A stretch of 64,000 nucleotides of DNA from the NCBI RefSeq assembly GCF_007565055.1, contig NC_044552.1, positions 37,666,069-37,730,068 of the forward strand, in the 5' to 3' direction. How positions within the stretch are numbered: the stretch's first letter is position 1; the number at the start of each line of letters is the position of its first letter. Origin of the DNA: Rhinopithecus roxellana (lineage: Eukaryota > Chordata > Mammalia > Primates > Cercopithecidae). A model generated the notes under the pieces. It had not been told where the DNA came from, ran no database searches, and worked only from the letters and a program-made list of their open reading frames with translations. Shown piece by piece: positions 33,968-45,755 of the stretch. A program made the translations under genes and the position numbers.

Positions 33968-34016
33968 GTCCCCGCCCCCCGGGGCGGGCCGGGGGCGGGG
34001 TCCCGGCGGGGCGGAG
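33968..34016 (+). promoter_or_regulatory. GC boxes and G-quadruplex tract of the VEGFA core promoter
   Basis: Overlapping Sp1/EGR1-type GC boxes. GGGGCGGGCCGGGGGCGGGG at 33981-34000 is identical to the well-studied VEGF promoter G-quadruplex, about 60-80 bp upstream of the start site. There is no good TATA box; a T-run (34028-34035) lies between this tract and the start. Confidence 0.92.
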
Positions 34017-34563
34017 CCAGGCCCCCTCTTTTTTTAAAGTCGGCTGGTAGCCGGGAGGATCGCGGAGGCTTGGGGCAGCCGGGTAGCTCGGAGGTCGTGG
34101 CGCTGGGGGCTAGCACCAGCGCTCTGTTGGGAGGCGCAGTGGGTAGGTGGACCGGTCAGCGGACTCACCGGCCAGGGTGCTCCGTGCTGGAATTTGATAT
34201 TCATTGATCCGGGGTTTATCCCTCTTCTTTTTTCTTAAACAGTTTTTTTTTTTTTGTAAACTGTATTGTTTCCCTTTTTAATTTATTTTTGCTTGCCATT
34301 CCCCACTTGAATCGGGCCGACGGCTTGGGGAGATTGCTCTACTTCCCCAAATCACTGTGGATTTTGGAAACCAGCAGAAAGAGGAAAGAGGTAGCAAGAG
34401 CTCCAGAGAGAAGTCGAGGAAGAGAGAGACGGGGTCAGAGAGAGCGCGCGGGCGTGCGAGCAGCGAGAGGGACAGGGGCAAAGTGAGTGACCTGCTTTTG
34501 GGGGTGACCGTCGGAGCGCGGCGTGAGCCCTCCCCCTTGGGATCCCGCAGCGGACCAGTAGCG

Positions 34564-35103
34564 CTGACGGACAGACAGACAGACACCGCCCCCAGCCCCA
34601 GCGCCCACCTCCTCTCCGGCCGGCGGCCGACAGTGGACGCGGCGGCGAGCCGCGGGCAGGGGCCGGAGCCCGCGCCCGGAGGCGGGGTGGAGGGGGTCGG
34701 GGCTCGCGGCGTCGCACTGAAACTTTTCGTCCAACTTCTGGGCTGTTCTCGCTTCGGAGGAGCCGTGGTCCGCGCCGGGGAAGCCGAGCCGAGCGGAGCC
34801 GCGAGAAGTGCTAGCTCGGGCCGGGAGGAGCCGCAGCCGGAGGAGGGGGAGGAGGAAGAAGAGAAGGAAGAGGAGAGGGGGCCGCGGTGGCGACTCGGCG
34901 CTTGGAAGCCGGGCTCATGGACGGGTGAGGCGGCGGTGTGCGCAGACAGTGCTCCAGCCGCGCGCGCGCCCCAGGCCCTGGCCCGGGCCTCGGCCCGGGG
35001 AGGAAGAGGAGCTCGCCGAGGCGCCGCGGAGAGCGGGCCGCCCCACAGCCCGAGCCAGAGAGGGAGCGCGAGCCGCGCCGGCCCCGGTCGGGCCTCCGAA
35101 ACC
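34564..35103 (+). CDS. VEGFA: L-VEGF N-terminal extension, CUG-initiated
   Basis: A CTG at 34564, in GCGCTGACGG context, starts 180 codons that stay open and in frame with the main ATG at 35104, as in human L-VEGF. The product begins (M/L)TDRQTDTAPSPS and is rich in Arg, Gly, Ala and acidic residues, with a Glu run in the middle (34846-34880). In human the extension is cleaved off near the signal-peptide region and the VEGF part is secreted; the N-terminal part stays inside the cell. The frame is also open upstream to at least 34357 with no ATG, so use of the CUG rests on homology. Confidence 0.82.
34917..34928 (+). CDS. Three-codon uORF (Met-Asp-Gly-stop)
   Basis: ATGGACGGGTGA, 187 bases before the main start and inside IRES-A, matching the human VEGFA uORF reported to repress IRES-driven translation of the 121 isoform. 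Confidence 0.8.
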   Translation: MDG

Positions 35104-35169
35104 ATGAACTTTCTGCTCTCTTGGGTGCATTGGAGCCTTGCCTTGCTGCTGTACCTCCACCATGCCAAG
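35104..35169 (+). CDS. VEGFA: VEGFA coding exon 1 (signal peptide)
   Basis: 22 codons from ATG in the context GAAACCATGA. They encode MNFLLSWVHW and a Leu-rich hydrophobic core, the signal peptide that exon 2 completes (cleavage expected after residue 26, before APMAEGG). Donor AAG/GTAAGT at 35170. Confidence 0.98.
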
Positions 35170-38159
35170 GTAAGTGGTCGTGCCCGGCTGGCGCCGCGGG
35201 CAGCTGCGAGCGCCTCTCCCGGCTGGGGACGTGCGTGCGAGCGCGCGCGTGGGGGCTCCGTGCCCCACGCGGGTCTGTGGGCACCAGGCGCGCGGCGTCC
35301 CCCTCTGTCGTCTTAGGTGCAGGGGGAGGGGGCGCGCGCTAGGTGGGAGGGCACCCGGAGAGAGGCTCACCGCCCACGCGGGCCCTGCCCACCCACCGGA
35401 GTCACCGCACGTACGATCTGGGCCGACCAGCCGAGGGCGGGAGCCGGAGAAGGAGGCCGAGGGGGCTGGGCTTGCGTTGCCGCTGCCGGCTGAAGTTTGC
35501 TCCCGGCCGCTGGTCCCAGACGAACTGGAAGTCCGGGCAGCGGGGGCGGGAGCCAGAGACCAGCCGGCAGGGGGGTGCTCGGACCTTGGACCGCGGGAGG
35601 GCAGAGAGCGTGGAGGGGGCAGGGCGCAGGAGGGAGAGGGGGCTTGCTGTCACTGCCCCTCCGTCTCTTCGGCCCTCGCCGCGAGTTTGGGAAAAGTTTT
35701 GGGGTAGATTGCGGCGGGGACCCCCCTCCCTGCTGGGCCACCTGCGCCGCGCCAACCCCGCCCGTCTCCGCTCGCGTCCCGCTCGGTGCCCGCCCTCCCC
35801 CGCCCGGCCGGGTGCGCGCGGCGCGGAGCCGATTACATCAGCCCGGGCCTGGCCGGCCGCGTGTTCCCGGAGCCTCGGCTGCCCGAATGGGGAGCCTAGA
35901 GTGGCGAGCGGCACCCCTCCCCCCGCCAGCCTTCCGCGGGAAGGTGACCTCGCGAGGTAGCCCCAGCCTGGGGATCCGAAGAACCATCCCTACCCCTTCC
36001 TGCTGTCTCCAGACCCTACCCCTGCCCAGTGCTAGGAGGAATTTCCTGACGCCCCTTCTCTTTACCCATTTCCTTTCTATCGCGGAGAGAAAACCCTGTC
36101 ACCCCTTTTATTTTCATTCCTCTCTGCGGAGAAGATCCATCTAACCCCTTTCTGGTCCCAGAGTCCAGGGAAAGGATGATCACTGTCAGAAGTGGTGGCG
36201 CGGGAGCCCACCGGGCGCTTTGTCACACTCCACCGAAAGTCCCGACTTGGTGACAGTGTGCTTCCCTTCCCTCCACAACAGTTCCGAGTGAGCTGTGCTT
36301 TAACTCTCTGGGGATGGGTCAAGGGAGAGTTTGAAGAGAGTCATTGCCCCACTTTACCCTTTTGGAGAAATGGCTTGAAATTTGCTGTGACACAGGCAGC
36401 ATGGGAATAATTCTTCGTGAACCCTGGAAAGGAGCTCCTGCCAGCCTTGCACACACTTTGTCCTGGTGAAAGGCAGCGCTGGAGCAGGTGGTTTTTTGGA
36501 ACTCCAAACTTGCCCACCCAACTTGCTTCTAAAAGCCACCTAAAGGGTCCCTTTCCGCTCCTCCCTGATGCCTTCCCTCAGCCAGAATTCCCTTGGAGAG
36601 AAGGCACGAGGAAAGCCATGGACAGGGGTCGCTGCTAACACCACAAGTTCCTCAGACCCTGGCACAAAGGCCTTGGCTACAGGCCTCCAAGTAGGGAGGA
36701 GGGGGAGGAGTGGCTGCCTGGCCACAGTGTGACCTTCAGAGGCCCCCAGAGAAGGACACCTGGCCCCTGTCTGCCCAGAACCGCCGCTCCTGTGCCCCCT
36801 GGCCTTGGAAGGGGTACGAAATTTCTGTCCCCTTTTCTCGTTGGGGCCCAGGAGGAGTGGAGGGTCCAGGGAGAATATTGTCACGGGGAAGGCAGGGGGT
36901 GTCATGGGAATGGGTGAGGGGCTGAGGTGCAGAATCCAGGGGTTCCCTGGAGGAGCCGCAGTGGGAAGCTGACCAGCTGGAAGCCTGGGAACGTTTTTCT
37001 CTTGAGAGGGGCTTCCTCTGACCTTGGCTGTCCTGGGACCAGGGCTGGGGGACCTGAGTGGGGTGCATTTGGGGTGTGTGGGAAGGAGAGGGAAAGAAAG
37101 ATGGACAGTGGGACTCCCCACTAGCAGGGTCTGGTGTTCCGTGGGCTAGAGTGCCCCTCTGCTCTGTGAGTGCTGGGCGGGAGGGGAGTTGGTGAGAGCT
37201 GGAGACCCTCAGGAAGGGCTGGCAGAAGCCTTTCCTTTTGGGTGCTGTCAGGTCCGCATGTCTTGGCATGTTGACCTTCACAGCTTCTGGGGAGGGGAGG
37301 AATGATCTGGTGCCAGTGGGGAAGGTTAGGGGAGGCCTCAGGCCTAAGGTGGTGCAGGGGGCCCCCTAGGGGCTGGGCAGTGCCAAGACATAAAAGCCTT
37401 CCCTGGTCCCTGGTGGCATTTGAAGGTGCCCAGGTGAAAGGGGCTTGGGACCTCCTCACCCTGGGAGGGAGAAGAAACCAGGGAACAGGTGGAAGTGGGA
37501 GACAGGTGAGACTTTGGAAATCTATTGAGGCTCGGAGAGATTTGTCCAGAGAGGAAAATGGGGTTCTCCCCCAGGGTCTCCTCCTCGAAGCAACCTGTGG
37601 GCATGCTAGGACTAGAAGAACTTGGATGGGGGAGGGCGGTTGGCGCCCTTCGGTCCTCGGCACCCCCCTCCCTCTCCAACACCAGCTCACCCTGGTATTT
37701 GTCATGTCAGCAGGAGAAGGTCACCATGTTGTTTTTCTCGCCCCCAGTCCTTCCTGCCCCAGTCCAAATTTGTCCTCCTATTTGACCTTAATACTTACCA
37801 TGGCTTTGGACCAGGAAATCAGGGGGGTAGTGAGAGTAGGGACAGGGAAGTGTGGGGAAGGTACAGGGGACCTGGACAGTGAAGCATTCTGGGGTTTTCC
37901 TCCTGCATTTCGAGCTACCCAGCCCCCACCATCTGGTTAGTCTTTAACTTCCTCGGGTTTATAATCATAGCAGTCCAGGAGTGGTGGGCATATTCTGTGC
38001 CCGTGAGGACCCCCGGTTGTGTCCTGTTCGACTCAGAAGACTTGGAGAAGCCAGAGGCTGTTGGTGGGAGGGAAGTGAGGAGGGGGAGGGGCTGGGTGGC
38101 TGGGCCTGTGCACCCCAGTCCCTGCCCTTGCCCATGCCTTGCTCTTTTTCTGTCCTCAG
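35170..38159 (+). other. VEGFA: VEGFA intron 1
   Basis: The first 0.8 kb is CpG-island sequence. The rest is moderately GC-rich with no repeat I can name. Acceptor TCTGTCCTCAG before 38160. Confidence 0.9.
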
Positions 38160-38211
38160 TGGTCCCAGGCTGCACCCATGGCAGAAGGAGGAGGGCAGAA
38201 TCATCACGAAG
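38160..38211 (+). CDS. VEGFA: VEGFA coding exon 2
   Basis: 52 bases encoding the end of the signal peptide and the mature N-terminus (WSQAAPMAEGGGQNHHE, followed by a split codon). Donor GTGAGT. Confidence 0.98.
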
Positions 38212-41200
38212 GTGAGTCTCCCTGGCTCTTGGATGGGGTTCCCTGTCCTCTCAGGAGATGGGTGGATGGCCTAATTCCTTTTTCTTCAGACCTGTGGGGA
38301 GGAAGGGGAAGGGGCACAGGAATATGAGGATCAAGAAAGAAAGAGCTGGGCACCATGAGGTTCACCCTCAGTTTCGTGAGGACTCTCCGCTGTTCAGGTC
38401 TCTGCTAGAAGTAGGAGTTACTGCCTTTTTCTTCTGCTCTTTCCAGTAAAATTTTCTTTGGAGAAGGAATTGTGAGCACAGAGCAGGAAGACAGTGTTCA
38501 GGGATCCTAGATGTTAGGGGAAGTGTCCCTTGTCTCCCCTAGCTCCTGGGGGAGGGTGGACATTTAGTGTCATTTCCTATGTAGCCGTGTCCCACTTGTG
38601 GGAACTGTGGCCCTTCCTGTGTGAGCTGGAGGTACAGAGGGCTCAGCCTAATGGGATCTCCCCTCCCTTCCCTGGTTTGCATTCCTTTGGGGGTGGAGAA
38701 AGCCCCACTTGACTATGTTCCGGTGCTGTGAACTTCCCTCCCAGGCCAGCAGAGGGCTGGCTGTAGCTCCCAGGCGCCCCACCCCCCCTGCCCAACCCCG
38801 AGTCCGCCTGCCTTTTGTTCCGTTGTGGTTTGGATCCTCCCATTTCTCTGGGGACACCCTGGCTCTCCCCACCACTGACGGTGGCCTGTGCTCTCCACCT
38901 CTGGGGAGGGAAGGCCCTGGGTCTTCCTTCAGGCGAGTTTTCCTGACCTAAATCCCGCATGGCTGGGTAGTGGCCAGCAGTGGTGATGCCCAGCCTGTTC
39001 TGCCTCCTCCTTCCCTACCCCAGGAGCCCTTTCCTTGGCCTAGGACATGGCTTCTCAGCCACTGACCGGCCCCCTGCTTCTAGTGCGCCACTTACTCCTT
39101 TCAGCTTCCCAGTGGTCTCTGGTCTGGGAGAGGCAAGACAAACGGTCTTTGTTTGCTGGAGAAAAGGTTGTCTGCGATAAATAAGGAAAACCACGAAAAC
39201 CTGGTGTTGGAGTGTATGTGTGTGCTCCCCAGGCAGTGGAGGCCAGCCCTTGGAGGGGCGGCTGCCTGATGAAGGGTGCGGGTGAGGTTACCCCCCTCCA
39301 CCTCCCATGGAGGGGAAACTTTTTGGGGGAATTCCTACCCCAGGTCTTTTTACCCTCAGCTACCAACCCCTTGCCCAGGCCAGACCTTTCTGCTATCCCC
39401 TCCTAGGCCACAAGCCTGGCCCTCCTCTGTCCCAATCGTGATGAAGGGGCAGTTCAAAACTTCTTGATTAGTCATCTTCTTCCGTATTGACTTGGATTTA
39501 AAAAATGACCTTTTCAGACTTCTGGTCTTGTTCACTCCTTTTGATGATGCTTTGCTCTAACCCTTGGTGGGTAGAGAAGGATTCCGTGCCCGTTGGTGGT
39601 CTGGATAAAAGAAGTAGAGACCTCACAGGAGGCAGTGGACTGGCCTGTTCCCCCACTGTTCTTTCTGTTTTCACACCTGTGGATTCTCCCCACCTTCTTC
39701 CCAATCAACCTGTTGTGTACGTAGCCCCCCTCATTGTCCTTTATTCTTCTGGAAAGCAGACCTTGGAGGGAGGAGTGAGGGGGAGGCTCAGCTGTGGTCT
39801 CTGGGGGTGGGGGTTGGGAGCTGGGGTGGAAGTCCACCAGGCATACACTTAAGATGCTTTGGTGAAGTTCTAAACTTCATATTACCCAGGCTGAAAAAAG
39901 AGCACTTGTTCCCAGGGCTGGAAGTGGAAGCCAAAACTCCACCTTTTCAGCCTGTTTCAGCATCTTTAGAACTCAGCCCAGCCCACTTACACAGTTGAGC
40001 AGAGTTGGAGGCCTAGAGAGGGGAGGGACTGGCCCAAGGTCACACCAACTCATGACCAGAGCCGGGGCCCCCTCACTGGCCAGGTGTTATTCCTTCCCTC
40101 TGGGTAGGGAACCCATTTCAGGGACAGGATTGCTATGTGGTAGTGGTGGTGGGGTGCGATAGGAGTGGCAGGCTGGGCCACAATTTGGAGTAGTCATGCC
40201 AGAGTCCTGCATTTATTTATTCTCAAGGGCCCCGCCCCTGTGGCCCAGAATTACCCCTTCATGCTCCAGTGCACCCCAGGCTCCACAGCCAGCTTGGGAA
40301 ACTGTCTCTACCCTGGTCTCCCTTCAGATCAGCTTCTAGAAATGTTTCGTGGCTACAGTGGTAGCACTGTTTTTTCCATGATGCAAGCAGTTTGCCCTCT
40401 TGGGCGGGATTATCAGTGGCTGGCAGGGCTGGCACAGCGTGTCCGCCCACTGCTACCTGCGGGTTCCAGGAGGGCCCAGCCCCTGTGCTGATGCCCACCA
40501 CCTTCTCAGCTCATGTCTGGGGAAGGGGACTGGCTGGGGGAAAAGTGCCTCCTCCTGAAAGGTGCCTCCTCTGTTTTTGCCTAATATAGACTTGGGAACA
40601 CTTTGATGTCAGCTAATTCTGACTCCTTTACTTACTAGCTGTGTGGCCTTGGGGCAACTTACTTAGCCTCTTTGAGCCTCCTGTTCCCCATCTGTAAAAT
40701 GGAATCTCAATAGTGTCTCATAGTCCCATGTGGAGAAACTTGTGTGAGATGATAGTTGTGGACTACTGTACACAGTAACCAGGATGTAGTAAGTGCTCAA
40801 TAAATAGCTGTTGGTATGGTTGATGTTATGGTAGTGGTTGTGGGGAGGATGTAGGAAACTGGAGACTAGCTTGGCAAAGCTGGCTCTTCCTCCTTTTAGG
40901 GAAAGCTTAGAACATCCCCATGGGGTATACTGATACTCAAACTGTCCTCTGGCATCGAGGTTGGCCCAGGATTCAGTTCAGCTGTCACAGTGAGGTGGCG
41001 GGATCAGATGTGGCAGTCCATGTCCCTTGGAACTTGAGTACATTGTGTGATCTCTGGAATGAAAACAGGCCTTCACCAGTGTTGATGGTGGAAAGCTTAG
41101 GGAAGTGCTTCAAACACAGTAGGAGGGACTTAAGTTAGATTTTTGGAAGGGCTTGCCTGATACGGAAGCTCCAAGGAGTGGCTTTACAGAGCTGGGTGGA

Positions 41201-41262
41201 GAGAGGGGCTAGCCATCTTTTGTGTCGTCCACCGGGCTCATGTGTCACCGCCTCTCATGCAG
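38212..41262 (+). other. VEGFA: VEGFA intron 2
   Basis: 3.05 kb. Contains MIR pieces at 39985-40080 (forward) and 40605-40830 (reverse, with CTCAATAAATAG). The rest is unique. Acceptor CTCTCATGCAG. Confidence 0.88.
40605..40830 (-). repeat. MIR SINE in VEGFA intron 2
   Basis: TAGCTGTGTGGCCTTGGGGC, CCCATCTGTAAAATGGAATC and GTAGTAAGTGCTCAATAAAT are canonical MIR phrases in reverse. Confidence 0.9.
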
Positions 41263-41459
41263 TGGTGAAGTTCATGGATGTCTATCAGCGCAGCTACTGC
41301 CATCCAATCGAGACCCTGGTGGACATCTTCCAGGAGTACCCTGATGAGATTGAGTACATCTTCAAGCCATCCTGTGTGCCCCTGATGCGATGTGGGGGCT
41401 GCTGCAATGACGAGGGCCTGGAGTGTGTGCCCACTGAGGAGTCCAACATCACCATGCAG
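41263..41459 (+). CDS. VEGFA: VEGFA coding exon 3 (cystine knot core)
   Basis: 197 bases encoding most of the PDGF/VEGF homology domain. Precursor cysteines 52, 77, 83, 86, 87 and 94 are present, including the signature PSCVPLMRCGGCCND. C77 and C86 form the inter-chain bonds in the human dimer. The N-glycosylation sequon NIT is at residue 101 (41445-41453). It supplies much of the receptor-binding surface. Donor CAG/GTGGGC. Confidence 0.99.
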
Positions 41460-42253
41460 GTGGGCATCTTTGGGAAGTGGGGGCAGGGGGGGATAGGGAG
41501 GGGCGTAACACTTTGGGAACAGGTGGTCCCAGGTCATTTTCTGGCTAGACTTGCCTTGTGTGGCTCCTGCCCCTGAGTTGCACAGGGGAGGTGTGGTAGG
41601 GTCTTGCTTCTGTGAAGAAGATGCTTGCATTCCCAGCCCAGGTTCCCAGCAAGCCCCAACCATCTCCTCCTCCCTGATGGTTGCCCCCTGGCTCAGGAGG
41701 GGGCAGATGGATGCCTGTGTCAGAGGCCCCTCTCTCCCTCTCTTGGAGAGAATCCTGAGGGCCCTCCCTTCTTGGGGGCTCTGTTTGGGAAGCTGAATGA
41801 GCCTGGTCCATGGAGAGTTTAAAAAGTCTTTTGGTGTTACCTGGTAATGGGGCACATCTCAGCCCAGGTAGGGTGGGAGGGAGCTGTGAAACACAGGGAG
41901 GGGGTTGCTTTTGGGTATCTACTAGGAGTCAGGGTGAAGCCTAGAGAGGATGAAAGAAGGGGAGGGCATGGGGAGTGGCAAGAACCTAGGATTTGAATTC
42001 CCAGCCTGGCCAACCCTTGCAGCCTTGTCTTGGCCTCAAGTGGAACAAGGGCTCCTTGAGGCCAGCAGGGTTGGGGGAGTTGGGGTGGGCCTGAGCCTCT
42101 TTCCTGCTAGAGCTCTTGGTCCTCCCTGTCTCCACCACCCATCCCTGCTCTGCAGAACCCCTGGGTGCTGAGTGGCAGGAGCCCCAGGGTTGTCCCATCT
42201 GGGTATGGCTGGCTGGGTCACTAACCTCTGTGATCTGCTTCCTTCCCCTCCAG
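41460..42253 (+). other. VEGFA: VEGFA intron 3
   Basis: 794 bases, unique-looking. Acceptor CCCTCCAG. Confidence 0.9.
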
Positions 42254-42330
42254 ATTATGCGGATCAAACCTCACCAAGGCCAGCACATAGGAGAGATGAG
42301 CTTCCTACAGCACAACAAATGTGAATGCAG
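42254..42330 (+). CDS. VEGFA: VEGFA coding exon 4
   Basis: 77 bases completing the cystine knot. Residues IMRIKPHQGQHIGEM include the basic KDR-contact loop, and C128 and C130 close the knot (KCEC). Donor CAG/GTGAGG. Confidence 0.99.
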
Positions 42331-42683
42331 GTGAGGATGTAGTCGCAGATTCATTATCAGCAAGTGGCTGCAGGGTGTCTGATCTGTGCCAGGGTTAAGC
42401 ATGTTGTACTTTTTAGCCCACGTCCAGCTTCCTGCTGTGTGACCTTTGGCATTTTACTTCAGTGTGCCTCAGTTTCTACATCTGTAAAATGGGCACAATA
42501 GTAGTATACTTCATAGCATTGTTATAAGGATTAAACAAGTTATATATGAGAAGGTTAAAACAGTGTTGCTCCATAATAAGTGCTGTTTTTTACTGTGATT
42601 ATTATTGTTGTTTTCCCTGTCATTATCATCACCATCTTAACCCTTCTCTGTTTTGTTCTTTTCTCTCTTCCTACCCTTTGCAG
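42331..42683 (+). other. VEGFA: VEGFA intron 4, mostly MIR
   Basis: 353 bases. 42420-42620 is a reverse MIR (CCTCAGTTTCTACATCTGTA, AATAAGTGCTG). Acceptor ACCCTTTGCAG. Confidence 0.9.
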
Positions 42684-42713
42684 ACCAAAGAAAGATAGAG
42701 CAAGACAAGAAAA
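42684..42713 (+). CDS. VEGFA: VEGFA coding exon 5
   Basis: 30 bases encoding the plasmin-sensitive linker PKKDRARQE. The last codon is split (AA plus the first base of exon 6a, 7 or 8), so all downstream splice choices keep frame. Donor AAA/GTAAGT. Confidence 0.98.
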
Positions 42714-44517
42714 GTAAGTGGCCCTGACTTTAGCACTTCTCCCTCTCCATGGCCGGTTGTCTTGGTTTGGGGCTCTTGGCTACCTCTGTTGGGGGCTCCC
42801 ATAGCCTCCCGGGGTCAGGGACTTGGTCTTGTGGGGGACTTGTGGTGTCAGCAACAATGGATGGAGTCAACTCCAGGATGATGGCTCTAGGGCTAGTGAG
42901 AAAACCCAGCCAGGAGCCTGGCACTTCCTTTGTAAGGGACAGTGCCTTCCGGGTCTCCAGATCATTCCTGGCCAGGACTTGCTGTTTTGGTGTGTCAGGG
43001 GGCACTGTGGACACTGGTTCACTGGCTTGCTCTAGGGCACCCACAGTGGGGAGAGGGAGTGGGTGGCAGAGAGGCCAGCTTTTGTGTGTCAGAGGAAATG
43101 GCCTCTTTTGGTGGCTACTGTGATGGTGCAGTTGGATGCGAAGCCGGCTGGAGGGTGGTTTCTCAGTGCATGCCCTCCTGTAGGCAGCAGGCGGTAGACA
43201 CATAGCCCTCTTGGCCAGGGAGAAAACGTTGAATGTTGGTCATTTTCAGAGGCTTGTGAGTGCTCCTTTTTAAGGGGCGGGTAGGATGGGGCGGGGGACA
43301 AGGTCTGGTGGCAGTAACCCTTCGAGACAGGGTGGGCGACTGGCATCGGCAAGAGCTTGCAGGGAAAGAGAGACTGAGAGAGAGCACCTGTGCCTTGCCC
43401 TTTCCCCCACACCATCTTGTCTGCCTCCAGTGCTGTGGGGACATTGAAGCCCCTGCCAGGCCTCAGCCCCTTGCCTCTTCCCTCAGCCCCCAGCTTCCAG
43501 AACGAGAGGATGCGGAAACCTTCCTTCCACCCTTTGGTGCTTTCTCCTAAGGGGGACAGATTTACCCTCTCTGGTCCCTTCTCCCCCTCCTTTCTTCCCT
43601 GTGACAGACATTCTGAGGTGTGTTCTCTTGGGCCTGGCAGGCATGGAGAACACTGGTTCTCTTGAAGGGGACAGGCTACAGCCTGCCCCCCTTCCCATTT
43701 CCCCAAATGACTGCTCTGCCACGGGTGGAGTGGGGGGCTCGCCTGGGCTCGGAAGAGTGTCTGGTGAGATGGTGTAGCAGGCTTTGACAGGCTGGGGAGA
43801 GAACTCCCTGCCAAGTACCGCCCAAGCCCCTCCTCCCCAGCCCTCCTTAACTCCCACCCCACCCTGCTGCCTGCCCAGGGCTCCAGGACACCCAGCCCTG
43901 CCTCCCAGTACAGGTCGCACTGAGCAGGCTGGTGTTGCTCTTGGTTCTGTGCCAGCTCCCAAGGTAGCCACTTCCCCCACACCAGGATTCCCAGAGGTTC
44001 TGTCGCAGTCAGAAATGAAGGCAGAAGGTGCCTGACACACAGCCTGCCCTCCCACTCCTGCTCCCCATCCAGGCGGGTCTCTGACCTTCTCCCCAGAGTC
44101 TGGCCTACGTTTTATCACCCCCTGACCTTCAGGGTCAGACTTGGACAGGGCTGCTGGGCAAAGAGCCTTCCCTCAGGCTTAGCCCCCTGCTGGAGACCGG
44201 GAGCCATTGTGAGCATGGAGACCCTTGGGTCCTGTGCCCTCCACCCAGTCTCGGTTTCCCACCAAAGCCTTGTCAGGGACTGGGTTTGCCATCCCAGGGT
44301 GGGCAGCTTGAGGAGAAGAAAGAGCCATCGAGTGCTTGCTGCCCAGACACGCCTGTGCGCGCCTCCCCAGAGACCACCTGCCTCCTGGTACTTCCTCCAG
44401 GAAGCGGCTCTGTGTGGCTTTGCTTTGCTCGTTCCCCCATCCCTGCCCTCCTTATCGCTTCTTTTACTCCCCCCACTGCCCCCGCTCTCTCTCTGTCTCT
44501 GTTTTTTTATTTTCCAG
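42714..44517 (+). other. VEGFA: VEGFA intron 5
   Basis: 1.8 kb, unique-looking and GC-rich. A long pyrimidine tract (44469-44516) precedes the exon 6a acceptor. Confidence 0.88.
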
Positions 44518-44589
44518 AAAATCAGTTCGAGGAAAGGGAAAGGGGCAAAAACGAAAGCGCAAGAAATCCCGGTATAAGTCCTGGAGCGT
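44518..44589 (+). CDS. VEGFA: VEGFA exon 6a (heparin-binding, isoforms 145, 189, 206)
   Basis: 72 bases encoding a strongly basic stretch (SVRGKGKGQKRKRKKSRYK) that anchors VEGF189 and VEGF206 to heparan sulphate and matrix. Skipping it gives VEGF165. The donor used for 189 is GT at 44590. Confidence 0.97.
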
Positions 44590-44640
44590 GTACGTTGGTG
44601 CCCGCTGCTGTCTAATTCCCTGGAGCCTCCCTGGCCCCCA
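44590..44640 (+). CDS. VEGFA: VEGFA exon 6b extension (isoform 206)
   Basis: Use of the downstream donor (CCCCA/GTCCAA at 44641) adds 51 bases, 17 residues, starting YVGARCCL. The codon after CCL is ATT (Ile), where I recall Met in human VEGF206. The reading frame and both cysteines are kept. Confidence 0.88.
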
Positions 44641-45755
44641 GTCCAACCTCCGCCTGCCATACCCTGTAACCCTGCCTCCCTCCCCTGGTCCCTCCCTGGC
44701 TCTCATCCCCCTGGCCCGTGTCTCTCTCTCACTCTCACTCCACTAATTGGCACCAACGGGTAGATTTGGTGGTGGCGTTGCTGGTCCAGGGTTGGGGTGA
44801 ATGGGGGGGCTGACTTGGCCTGGAGGATTAAGGGAGGGGACTCTGGCTTGGCTGGGCACCGATTTTCTCTCACCTACTGGGCACTGGTGATGGGCCCATG
44901 TTGGCATGGGTGCCTGCTCACCCAACTGGTTTCTATTGCTCTAGGCTTCTGCACTCGTCTGGAAGCGGAGGGTGGTGGGGAGGGCAGACATGGCCCAAGA
45001 GGGGCTGTGAATGACTGGAGGCAGCTTGTTGAATGACTCCTCGGCTGAAGGAGGAGCTTGGGTGGGATCAGACACCATATGGCAGCCTCCCTTCATCTGG
45101 TGGAAGTGCCTTGGCTCCTCACGGAGTTGGGGCCTCTGGAGGGGAGCCCCCTATTCCAGCCCAACCCATGGCACCCACAGAGGCCTCCCTGTAGGACGGC
45201 CTCTTCCTCTGGGTTGGAGGCTATGGTGGGCCCTGCCCTGGGTCCTCTGGCCACCAATGGCCTGGCCTGTGGACACTGCCTCTGGGCTTAGCCTCCCATC
45301 ACACCCTACTTTAGCCCACCTTGGTGGAAGGGCCTGGGCATGAGCCTCGCACAGGGAGAAGGTTGCCCCTGCCATCTCAGTGGCCCCTGATTGCCATCCC
45401 CAGCAGGTGAAGAGTCAAGACGTGCTCCGATGGGGGCGGCAACAGTGGGTCCCTGTGGTCTGAGACTCACCCTGGTCTCCCAGGGACATAGCATTATCCC
45501 TTACGGCAGCCTCTCCCCGCACTCTCTGCCCATCTGTGCCCGCCTCTTCCTGCGGCAGGTGTCCTAGCCAGTGCTGCCTCTTTCCGCCGCTCTCTCTGTC
45601 TTCTGCTGTAGTGCTTGGATCCTTCCAGGCCCTGGGGGCTGACCAGCTGGGTGGGGGTGCAGCTGCGGACGTGTTAGGGGGTGTTGCATGGTGATTTTTT
45701 TCTCTCTCTCTGCTGATGCTCTAGCTTAGATGTCTTTCCTTTTGCCTTTTTGCAG
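44641..45755 (+). other. VEGFA: VEGFA intron 6
   Basis: 1.1 kb after exon 6b, unique-looking, with no repeats recognised. Acceptor CCTTTTTGCAG. Confidence 0.9.

Larger units (their letters stand above)
34060..35103 (+). other. VEGFA: VEGFA 5'UTR (exon 1 leader, IRES-containing)
   Basis: Long GC-rich leader typical of VEGFA. Two internal ribosome entry regions are known in the human counterpart. The IRES-A G-quadruplex core GGAGGAGGGGGAGGAGGA is intact at 34839-34856. By eye the only ATG between the start site and the main AUG is the uORF at 34917. Confidence 0.92.
33730..35960. promoter_or_regulatory. CpG island over promoter, exon 1 and start of intron 1
   Basis: CpG dinucleotides become dense from about 33730 and remain so until about 35960, unlike the flanks. 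The boundaries are judged by eye. Confidence 0.85.

Noticed and set aside
34357..34563. GTG at 34357 as a start codon for a longer L-VEGF
   Set aside because: GTG is rarely used in mammals and the known initiator is the CUG at 34564; kept only as an open-frame observation.
34278..35168. 296-codon antisense frame opposite VEGFA exon 1
   Set aside because: Shadow of a GC-rich leader; the L-VEGF frame on the opposite strand accounts for the constraint.
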